From Stipa capillata (Eukaryota; Streptophyta; Magnoliopsida; Poales; Poaceae): 64,000 bases of DNA. The stretch lies in contig JAGXJF010000631.1 of NCBI GenBank assembly GCA_019208055.1, positions 62,001 through 126,000 of the forward strand, in the 5' to 3' direction. Positions 13,401 to 25,400 of the stretch are shown here, in pieces. Position numbers and translations under genes: made by a program. Under the pieces are notes generated by a model. The model saw nothing but the letters and a program-made list of their open reading frames with translations. It ran no database searches and was not told where the DNA came from. Position 1 is the stretch's first letter. Each line of letters starts with the position of its first letter.

Positions 13401-16400
13401 CTTCCATAAAAGAAGAAAAGCATAAGCTGAACCAAATGTGGTGGAAACATCTGGTAATATATCTAAGTATCTAATGGCCCACCGCCCACTCCATATGATA
13501 AACATGTAATAGTGTACCTCGTCATTCAAGGCAACAAAAATTGAAGTCAGGATGTCAGCTTGGGCCAAAAAGTCATCAAAAGTCGGATTCCGATACAGAG
13601 CCTTGAACACTGAACTTCTAACACCAACATCAGCATCAGCAACTGCAGCAATAAGAAGTTTTTCCACTATCTGCAGAGGAATACGAGAATACCAATATGA
13701 TCAATATTATGCCAATCAAAATGTATCTCAGGGATTATCATTAGAGTGTGCCTATGACGTAAGAACATAAGGTGCACAACCTCCAGGAACCAAGTCTAAT
13801 TTTTCCCTCTATCCTGTTACTATTTTCCCTCTCCTCTTCTCATACATAATTTGTTTCTATGCCATTGTTTAATTTCAAATTCTACTATTCCAAATGAGAA
13901 ATCTAACTCAGGTGGTACTTAAAAACATCACTATTCATGGTTAAGTGTTTCATACAGCCATGCATGCAATAATCAAAGTATTGAGTGCAATGGAAGATGT
14001 TAGGTAGGGCTCGTCTAAAAACCAGTTTGTTTAATTCAATTGGAATAGTTCACCGATTTAGCCCCCAAAATAAAAATAAACAACGATAAAAAAGGGAGAA
14101 TTGATGATTTCCCCCAAAGTTCACGAGCCTTTGCTCTTTTCCCCCAAGTTGGCATCCTTTCATCTTTACCCCTATAAGTAAAAATTGTGTCCCTTTAGAC
14201 ACTTTTGCCCCTGTCTTCTTTCACTTCTTTTCTCAACGGACAGTCCCACTCCCGAACCCCAACTGCAGTGCGCCACTGGCGGCCATGGCGGAGCTGCGGA
14301 GCCGGCGTTCAACTCCCTTGCCAAGCGTGACTCCGCTACCTCCTCCCCCTTCACCTGCACCTCCGCCCGCGACCTCGCTGCCTCTTTGGCTGCTTGCAGC
14401 GACAACGGGGAGGCCCCTGACGAGCCCACAACGGCAGCGTGGACCACGACTTGCGGAGGATGCTCGCAGCGACGACAACAGCTCACCGCCAGAGCTCAGC
14501 GCTGGTCGCGGCTGATCCCAACGCGCTCGCCTGCTGCTGGTTCGCCCACCGCGGTGACAAGCATGCGCACATCTGCTTGTGGAGAGCGACGACAGCAAGG
14601 GGAGGAGCAGTGGTGGTGAGGACAAGAGAGGATTGGATCTATGGCTGAGTAAGAAGGAAAGAGGAGAGGAAGAAGACAGGGGCAAAAGTGGCTACAGGGA
14701 CAAAAAATTTGGGGAAAAGATCAAAGGATGACCAACTTTGGGGAAAAGAGCAAAGGCTGGTGAACTTTGGGGCAAACCATCAATTCTCCCTAAAAAAGAA
14801 AGTTTTATGAGACGTTGACTAAGTTTCTCACATTCCATGTAAGTTATGCGCTTCAAAGTTGTTAGGAGATATGCAACTTGGATCTATTGCACAGCCCAAT
14901 AGGCATATATATAGTACAAGATGGCTTCAAAGTAAAGCATGTGACAATTGATATTAGTTGGACAGTCCAATGCCTCTAATATAAGGTTTATACCCTAAAG
15001 CCATTTATTGTACGGACTAGATAGTTAATTGAATTATCACGTCTGCAGTATGAAAGTTGTGTTGATGGTTCCATCAGTGTTTTGATGAGAATGTACTTCC
15101 TGCGTTTCACGATATAAGCCTGTTATTTTCTTGAAATAGTCATTTCACAATGTCAGTATGTAGGTTCATCAAGGAACTCAATAGTTATTGCAATACTTCC
15201 ACACTATGCGCCTGTTTAATTGCTATAAAAGATTCAGTGGTTGTAGCATGAGACCTAATAGAAACATCTACGGTCCAATTTTGTTAACTATTTCCTAGAT
15301 TCAGTATCTCCTTGGACCATTCGCATGGTAAGCTTCGACTTATATTGCGAAACTGAGACAGCATATGGAATTGGTTAAGGTGTTCTGAAGGCCACTACCA
15401 TCAGACAAAATAAAGGCCCCCGTCTACAGGGCTTATGGAGGAGCTTATGGCCCCAGGAAGCCATAAGCCCTTTAGAAGGGAAAACTTCAGTAGAGCTTAA
15501 ATTTTAAGTTTTGGGTTTTGCTGTTGGTGGGAGGAAGCCTAAAAAATGAGGCTTCCCACAGCTCCCACATATAAAAATTACCAAACTATCCCTGCTAGTT
15601 CCAAACATTTACCCACGTATGCCACTAGTATATATTAAGAAATTCCTTCACAGTTTTCCTCCTCCCCACCTCCCCCACCCCCCTCCCTCCCCCAATCCTC
15701 CTCCAACCCCGCTGGTGACCGCGCCCCCTCCTCCCCGCCGGACCGAAGCCCCTTCTCCCCTCCTCCCCGCCATCCCACCGTCCCCTCCTCCGGTCCTCCC
15801 CGCCGGTGCCGAAGCGCCCCTCCCCGCCGGCGCCGAGGAGACCGGATCTGCCCCGGCCCGAGGTCGCGCCCCCCTCCCCGCCGCCGGACGCTGCCTCCCC
15901 CTGCCCTCGGCCGAGATCCGGCTCGTCCGCCGCCTCCGCCACCTCCCCCGCCTCCGTCGCCGGCCTCCGCCGCTCCGCCACCTCCCCCGCCTCCCCGCCT
16001 CCCCGCCTCCCCGCCTCCTCCCCCCACCTCCCCGCCTCCGCCGCTCCGCCACCTCCTCCGCCTCTGCCGCCTCCCCCGCCTCCTCCTTCGCCCACTTGAC
16101 GCAACCTCTGCCGCCCTGGATCCGCCCGACGCCCTGACCTCCGCCCCCCCCCGGGATCCGCGCCGCCGACCTCCATCGCCGCCGCTGCCCCAGGGTCGCT
16201 GGACCGCCGCCAACAACCGCCCGGTCACCGCCTCCTGAGGTGCCGCCCGAGCCGTGTGGTCGCCGCCTCCCGCTGCCTCCTCCCCGGCTCCTGCACGTCC
16301 CGCCGCCTCCCCCAGATCTCGTCGGCTCTCCCAACCCCAGCTCCCTCCCATCGTCGAGACCGACACAGCGAGGTCACTCAACCGGCGCCTGGACAACTAC

Positions 16401-19400
16401 GGCGACGGTGACATGCTCTGGATGCTTATTTTCTTGGTTTTTTTTCTTATTTTGAAAATGCAATGGGTGACAAAAATGTTGAGGTTAGGGATTAGAATTC
16501 TTGGTCTTGGGTGTAAATTTGGTGATAAATCTTCACAAGATATGCTCAACTGTTTTCATTTCAGATTAGCAAGATAAATGTAGCTCTATTTGTTGGGAAA
16601 TGCACAATGTAGGAGAAATATGAGGACTTTTTGTTCTGGTGTAAATTCAGTGACCAACAGGCAATTCATAAATGTACTAGCAATTCACCACTTTTAGTTG
16701 CTTTGATATTCTAGACTTCCGGGGTCAAACAAAACAGCAACGAGAATCAAACATCAAGTTATACAAGCAGCACAACAGTTCACGTATCTGATCAAAGGGT
16801 AGTACAAACTTTTACAATTCACCTCTTGTCTTAAGCTCAAATCGCAGAAGCTATCTAGAAGGGGAGCAAGAGCTTCTAGGGCTTTCCCATACCGGAGCTT
16901 CTAGGGACCATTAAGCTAAGCCAGGCTTACGCATAAGCCGAAGCCGTCTAGAAGGGGCCAAAGTCGCTTGATAGCATGGCACCATATGCGGTGGGCCCAT
17001 GGGCCTATAAGAGTGTTGAGCAAGGGATATGATGAAGTTCCACTCTACCCACGCTATAGTAAAGGAGTAAGGGACAGGTGTTCACATGTTGTAGAACAGA
17101 ATAACAATTTACTACTTCAAAGCAACATAAACATATGGTCATCAAAGTCTTGAATCTTCTATATGGCTCTTCAAAACACTATTACCAGCTCAATTTATGT
17201 TTCTCAAACTGGACTATATTAAATAAAGGAATTCCTTAAATAAACTATGATCAATTTCAGCTTAACTGTAACCAACAAAAAATGTTGGTTCAGTTTTTTT
17301 TCAGCTAATAGTTTATAGTAACATATCTAATTTATTGTCCTTTGAGAAAATTTTGCATGATGGTTCAACACATCATTTGCTTCACCTCGAGTGCAAGAAG
17401 TCTTCATATATCATGTTACCAGAAGTAGTAAAAAAAGTGTGGTGCAGGCAGTACTGATGTCTAGATATAATACTCAATGTGGCAAAGGTAAAGTAGTACG
17501 AAATAAATCTTCAATAAATTTATATTAATAAATAAGTCCAATCAGGAAAGGCATGCTTCACCACATGCTTGCATAGTTACATTACATAAATAAGTCCAAT
17601 CAAGAAAGGTATGCTTGACCACATAAGAGATCTTGAGATTATATCTGTAGTTAATACGGCATTTGAAACTATTCACCAAATCATTACACATGCAGTTAAT
17701 AATACCTCATTTCAAAGCGTTCACCACAGCTATGCGCTCTTCCCAAAAAGACATGTTATAACAGGCATGTCTAGTAAGCAGTAAAGTATCAGACAGGATA
17801 GCTTTGCCATACATGTCACAGAATTAATGAATATATGATGAAGTTTGAGACAGACCTCTTCTACAAGGCGACGGCGCTTAGCTCCTCCAATACGATTTGA
17901 TCTATTTGAACTAAACTGCGAAGTAGACGAAGCAGAAAGAGAGTGCGCAACTAATCTGCAACAGCATATTGCAGCAGCTTTTCGGGTACTGCTATCCTCA
18001 TCTTCCAGATAAAGGATGACACTCTCTCTAGCGAATTCGAGGAGCTCATGACCCTGAAACCAATGTATATTTTAAAGTCCAAAGACAATAGCAAGCACAC
18101 AGTTCTGTGCAGCATTTCAAACCTTAAAGTTGAAGTTTGCTAGAGTATGCAGTGCAAGTTGGACGAGGACTGGACCACTAGAATCCACAAACTGCTGCAA
18201 ACTGCTTGATCTGGTTGCTCGATTGCCAGTAGCACCTGGCCTCATAGATGACTTTGGAAGTGCTTGAGATATACAATCCAACAAACGCTCTTGTATTGTT
18301 GGCAGTAGAGATGGGATACTGTATGTAATGGAAAGGTAACATTATCATGCCAAAGACAGAATAAAGCAAGAGAATTCAATCCAAGAAACAATACCTAGTA
18401 CTTATAGACTCAAGTGCATCTACAAGTTTATCAGAAAGACCAGCAGAAAACATGGCATCTAGCAGTCCACCACGAATATGGCGTTCCATCGCAAGACCCA
18501 TAGCTTTTGCAAAGCTTCCTACACAAGAAATTGCCTCAAGAGATGGCCGTCCTCTGCGAGGAGCAATCTGCGAATAAGAATACCATTAAGCAGGAAAAAG
18601 TTTAAGTGACCAGAGTACAATATGGGTTCTGAAGCATACTGCATCATGCAAATGTGGGGTAATTAAGGGCAAACTGGGCACAAGTTCAGCACCCAAAGCA
18701 CCAGCCATCTCTCCAAGAGCAACAAACCCACTAGCACGCTCATCCGGTGTACGTAGAACAAACAGGATATGATCCATGCAAATCTGGGAATAAAAACGAC
18801 ATCTGTCAAGCTATGGCATGGTTTTAGAACTACTATCTTTCAATTAAAACTTCATAACAAGAAAAAGGAAAGCTTGAGGAAATGTAAAAGATGCAAAAGA
18901 GAGGAAAATATTTTAGTTCAAGAATTATGGTAGCGGGGAAACCTTTAGGTAGTTGGTCACAAATCTGTCACGCAGGAAGTGGGCAATTCGAGGAAGCAGC
19001 GATGTTATACTACGACGAACAAGCTGATCCCGGTGTTTTAAGTAATTGAGGACAATATCAGCCACTTCTCTGTACCTAGACATCATAAACTCCCCAGTAT
19101 TCCTGTAATATTTTGCATGCAACAATAGAATCAGAGGATGGGAAGCTGTGGATTGTTGCCACAAGAAAAAAATATATTGTTCGATGCCGTTTTGCTATCT
19201 CAATGTTCATAAATGAAAAAATTAGACATGTGTTCCATAGTTGAAGAAATACAAGGAAATATGGTACACAAGCAAACAGCCAAGAAAAAAAATACTTGCA
19301 ACACTATGAATACTGTGACAAACTTTCACCAAAAAAAAATCCCCTATAAAGTGAACTTTTAAGTTACCTCAACAATTCCCCAACAGCCAATAATGAGCCA

Positions 19401-22400
19401 TGAATGCTATGAACAGAAGCATTTTTGCCAAGCCCAACTTGCGCTGCTTCACACATGCGGAAATACCTGGTAAAAACATGAAATAAAAAGAATAAGAGCA
19501 TGTTTGGTTGGTGACCAAAGTCTACCATACCACTTTTTTGTTCATGATCAAAATTTTGGTCATTGTTTGGATGGTTGCCAATTTTTTGGCATGCCAATGC
19601 CTCTTTGCCAATCTTAGTTCATTTTTCTTGCCAACATTGGCCAAATCATTGGCAAGCAAAACCTTGGCCAAAATTTTGACTAGCCAAATTTTTGGTAGGG
19701 TAGACTTGGGCTCAAACCAAACATGCCCTAAGATAGACCAAATGGCAATGTTATTAGCTCGTATAATTGAGTCAAGTCGCCAGGGTTCCGATATGCCGAC
19801 TAGTTGTTGACAATTACTTGCTACAAATACTAAACAGAGCAGAGAAAACAGTGGTACACATACTGGAAATCAGAGCAGGGGAGTACTTGTTACTGCTGCG
19901 AGAAGGGCTCATCACTAATCAGGGCATGAGACAAGCGCTAATCACTAATCCAGCCAACAGCTAGTTGAGTCGTTGGCTCCAGTCTGAGGACAAGTTCCCA
20001 CTTGTAGATTAATCGTATTGCAAAAGTTCATGGGCAGTGATTTGGAACAAATAGACTAGTAACGTGCTATGGACATTATTCCTAACAATCTAGAGGACAG
20101 ATAATTCATAACCTTTAGGCCAAATGGAGTATATAATTTTCTTTAGACCTTACAGTAGGTTGAACCCCATATAGCATTTGTTCCGTCAAGGATGGGAGAC
20201 ATCAACCACCAACAAGGAGCTTAACAAATGAATTCATCATATTCTGACTAACAGAGTTGGAAAAAATGGCAGTCTTAATTCTTAGGTGATCCAGTTGAGA
20301 CTGCAAAAGCTAGCTAGTCATAACGGTAGTTAGTGGAGAACATGGATGGGATTGGATGTAAGAAGTTACCGAAGCTGCTATCAGTTTTGTACGCAGTTAG
20401 TGTACAGTTTTTGGTACTTGAGACATTTTCCTACCAAAGAAACCTCGATAATCAAAGGTCTTAAGGCTTGATGAGGACATCTAAGTTGATGCACTAGAAG
20501 TAGCTGCCAGTGCACAAGACAGCAATAAACATTAGACACTTCAGCCGATCGATCAATATTAACATATTTCTATTGACAAGTTATGTGATGTCAGCCGTTC
20601 CAGCAAAAACTGGAAGCTGCATGAACAAATATCACTGACAATTTATAACACATTTAAGAAATGAAGCGAATGAGTAGAGAAGTTGCAGGGTATGTATCAT
20701 CATTTTCCGACTATGACAAGTAAATGAGTAAATTTATCAATGCTATGGTTACGATCTTAGGTCCGACCAGCCGTACACGGGTATCAGTTTATTGAGCATT
20801 ATCGAATGAGTAAGTTACATTGCTGGTTTCCAAAACAATCCAAACTTCAACAAGATCACTATACTTCCAATTTCGCCATTGGATTCCTTCTGACCATAGT
20901 TTGTTAAGTCGATACTTACTGACTAGTCTACTACTACTTGCTAGCTACTTCTAGTACTCGTACTATTACTTGCTGCTACTACCACCAGCTAGTACCAGAG
21001 AGGAGGCATACCAAGGATCTTTTTTGAGAGACAGAATACCAAGGATCTTGATCTAAAACAAAGCAGAAAAACTGAGAGGATAGGAAGGAGAGAAGAACAG
21101 AGTAGCAAAACAGAGAGTATCTAGATCAAGAACTAGATATAACAGCAAAACGGAACAAAAAGATGGGAGACTAACCGAGGGGCAGATTCAGCCCCATCAT
21201 GGCTCGCTGTCACCATCCACGAACTATATCCGCTTCTTCGGTGGGGTGGCAGAGGTGCACTGTCAGCAGCAAGTCCCTCTCTGGGGCCGTGACGGCGAGG
21301 TCTGCCATGGTTTGCAATGCTCTGCAATTCTCCATCATCATTGAAGCTCTATGGGCAGGATTTTTTGTGTGTGGTGATCCAACGGAGCCAGTGCATGCAA
21401 ACTGGGAGCAGTGTCACAAATGCAGAAGGAAATGAAGCCACATCATGCAGCCCAATGGTTGGCGCAGCCTGGATCAACGAAGTTCAGCAATGGGCCAGCA
21501 ACCGAAAAGGCTTTGCAGCCCAGCAAGGTGGAAGTCCACAGCTCTGCATCAAGCTCCACCAATGCACTCATTTTGGCCCAAGCTTACCATGGCGTGACCC
21601 CACTTTCATCTTTAGCTTCAGTTGCCACCGGAGCTGCACCACCGCACACCACTTCCAAGGACAAGCATGGGGATGCTACGTTGCTGGCATGGCCTCCTTG
21701 CCTCCCATCCAATTAAGTGCATGACCATCGCCACCACCCATGTCCAGGGCTTGCCATCAGCTGGAAGAAGAACACGCACAGCGGTTGTGTTGTCTTCATG
21801 CTTAACGGTTTAACGCATCTGTCATGACCACTGACGTGGCCAAGTGTTACGGTGTTTCAGCTTCCGTGGTCACTCAGTTCAGCAAAGCAGGTGGGCAGCG
21901 TGACATGAGTAGTGCTCAGTTGACAGGAGGGATCCAATAGTGCACCAGATACAATGCTCAATCTTTTTTACTGGTGCACAATTATTTATTTCAGTTTAGT
22001 TGCTGATTGATTATCAAATGCAGAGGATAGACATTCAAAGCTCTTGATAGTCTTCCTAAGCAAACTGCCCAAACAACCAAATTCTAATTTGTGGTTGATG
22101 TGGTGATCCCTAGTGCTACTGCTCTCGTGCAACATAAGAAGATGGCCGAGAGGGAGGGTGAAGGTGGTCGGTCGAGGTGCAGGAATACTAGGAGCTGCAC
22201 AAAGCAAAATTGTGCAAGGTAATGTTCTGAATATCATGCAATGTCCTGTTTTGCCATACACAATTAATGTTGTTTCGGCTATGGAAGGAAGTCAGCATAG
22301 GATACAAAGAGCAAAGTTTTCATGGCGTCGTCAAGTCATCACCTTGGCGTCCCGTCGTCTGGAGGCAGACACTAGGGGCCTTCACCCAGACTTTTTGAGT

Positions 22401-25400
22401 CTGGCAGCGAGTGGGTCAGGGACGGGCAGATTCCGTAGAGCTAGGCTCAAGGATGGCTGCTAGGGCTTGGAAACAGTGATCCTGCCACCTCCCTACACTC
22501 CGGAGAGCATCCCACCGTCTCCCTGCTTGCGCCCTCGCCTCCCTTCCCCGATCTACTCTACTCTCCCTGCTTGCACAGTCATCTCTCTTCCCCGATATAC
22601 TCTGCTTGCTGCTGTCATGAAGAAGGGGGAGAAGGGAGGGGTTGTGAGGGAGAATGTAGAGGTTGTGTGCGGCTTGCTGATGTCGTGAGGAAGAGAATTG
22701 TGGAGGCGCAGGAGAGAGACAAGTAGAAGGTGGGATATGAGGAGAGGATGGGGTGTTGGTTGTAGCCTGGTGGAGATTAGGGCATGGGAGAAGGGAGTAG
22801 ATGGGTTAAATGGTCTTTTGGGCTGTGGGGAAGTAGTGGGCTGAATAAGTAGAACCCTGTATCTACAATATTTTTCTCCGGTACATGTGTTTTAAGTCAT
22901 AATTTGGCTAACATATGTCATCGTCCAACTATCGCTACGGCGACATGTTGTCCTGGCGCCGCTGGGTCACCTCGACTCGCGGGAGCACCGTGAATACTTT
23001 GGCAAAGAGTTACTTGGTACCCCAGAAATCTAATCTGCAGCATGTGATGATAGGCAACATTGCAATAACAAATTCATCTCTTGCGCCAAACCCCGAAGAA
23101 GTCAAACCCAACTTCTACGTATCAAGTTGGATATTTATTGGAGCAATGCCAATTCGTCTCTAAATTCCGGTATCCTGGTGTGGAGATGAAAGGAAAAGAT
23201 GCCTGGAATTTTGCGAATTAGAAACCATGAGGAGTATTTCTATTTCCTAGGATTCTATTTCTATTTTTTATCCACGCGTGTGTTTTACCTTCCAAAGTTA
23301 GTTATGGTCGGTTGTTTTAGGAGTCCTTAATTTTTCAAGTCATTGTTGGAATTTTTTTTAGTTGAAACATGTGCCTTTATTTTTTGGAAGTCCGAATCTT
23401 GTGTTGGTTAGGAAAGGATTCTAGGATTAATTATCGCCTATGCTTTAATTAGAGATGGAGTTGTGATTAGGATTATCCCACAGGCCCTGCGTTCTCCTTT
23501 ATGAAGGCCATCCAGCCATGTAAAACACTGAGGGTCGTTTATTTTGGGATTGAATAAAACCCAGAAAGCTCCATGTCAGGGAGCACCAAAACCGAGCATG
23601 TGCTGAACCTTATGGTTAGTGTTTGGTTCCTTTGCATTGAACAAAGGCCACTGCTCTTCTTCCTAGTTTGATCCTTTCTATTTCTCTACAAGCTTTGGTT
23701 ATTCTGCTACTACTCCGATCTCTTTGTTTCTACGTCATCTATATCATCCACCACAAATACTTCTAGTTCCTATTTGCTGAAAGATTACATCTTCCCGTGT
23801 GGCTGTTAGTGTGTGGTGAAATATCAGGGGCCCTCTCATGCCTCAAATTTCTAGTTAAACCGTATCAGTGGTTCAAGCTGTATGCTAGTCTTTCATTTAT
23901 TCGGTTGTGAAATTAAGAGATAAAAATTTGTTAATTTGGCTGAAAGCTATCCCTAAACTGACCAAAGTGGATGAATAATCACCCCAAGTAAATATGGGGC
24001 CACGGTATTTGGTGCAAATATGAGTAGATTAATAGATGAAGCATTGAGACCATATCAATCCTCTTAACCGCCACTGTTTACAGTGAGTTACTTCGAGCGC
24101 TGGTTTCACAAAATAATAGTAAAGACAAAGGTATGCTTACCACTGTACACGCCACCGCGTCTCCCGCTTTTCAATAACATGAAGACAAGCACGCAAGGCT
24201 TCCACAGCTCGTTCGCGTACAGCCTGTTTGGGGTCTCTCAGTGCTACCCATATAGCATCAACAAATTCAGGAACATGAACATTGAAAACTGTGGAAGCAT
24301 TCTCTGCCATCTCCTACAAATACAATAAGAAAAGGACACATTTTATACAAATCGTAGCATAGTATATCTGGAAAGAAAATAGCATTAAGTTAAACTAATG
24401 CTATCATAATAAACTAACTTGTAAATTGCAATAACCCAGGACGCTAGTGGTACATAGGGTTCTTTTTTGGATACCTTGCAGTGCAAGTAAATGGTATACA
24501 TGGCCAGATAAGAGAGACACCACTCAACCTCTAGATATCTGTCAACTAACTCATTCTCATTACTTATATATATATATATGAATATATCAATCCAAAAGAT
24601 TTATAATACACTAAACCTAAAACTAGACAGGTTATTTCGCTGGATGATTTGCAAGATGGAGCAGATATAAATCCCCTAAGAGTAGTTGCCCATCTGCTTA
24701 GTTAAGAGCGATACTTTAAGGTTACAGACTTTCCGAGTTTGTTACCACTGAATTTTCTAGGGGACTGTAACATACCACGACAAATTTGTCACTGCATGCC
24801 ATGGAGCAGGGTTTAGGAGGCCAATTCTTCATTGCTACTTGATCAGAAAAGGGGTGAACAGAAAAGTCCTATAGTTTATGCTTAACTCATGGTCACTAAA
24901 GATTAAACAATGCAACTCATTATCAAGTTTTGCACAATATAAATATGTGTAGAAGGAATATTGCAAGGAGGAATTTGTCTACCATCATAATCTTGATTAA
25001 AACATGTAACACTACAGAAGCGGAATGGTTCAGCTTACTTTGAGAATAAGCACAGCTGCAAAGCGACGATACTCCACTCGATCCCCACCAAGCCACCCTA
25101 AAGCAGTTTTAATCTAAAAGAAGTGCTTGTTAGGAAACTGGAAAGAATATGTTCAAGAAAATTGGAATCAACTATAACTCACCTGTCGCTCAACTACATC
25201 TGCAGTCATTGCTCCGCCAGCTTTTGCTAAATGACCAAGCACCGTGCTTGCTGGAACTAGGATTTCAGGGTCACGCTTTACTTCAAACACATTTCTCAAG
25301 AAACTGGCGAACTTAGAAACCTTCGAAGCACCTTCTCCGAAGGGCATATCGATCAAAGCATCGATAGCACGAAGAGCCAGTAAATTTTCAGAAACATCGT

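Noticed and set aside
15625..16396. Long proline-, glycine- and arginine-rich frames (up to 253 codons) on both strands
   Set aside because: They overlap one another in a C-rich low-complexity block, have no family motif, and exist in all frames as expected from composition.
24565..24580. (TA)n run
   Set aside because: Short ordinary microsatellite in a TOR intron.
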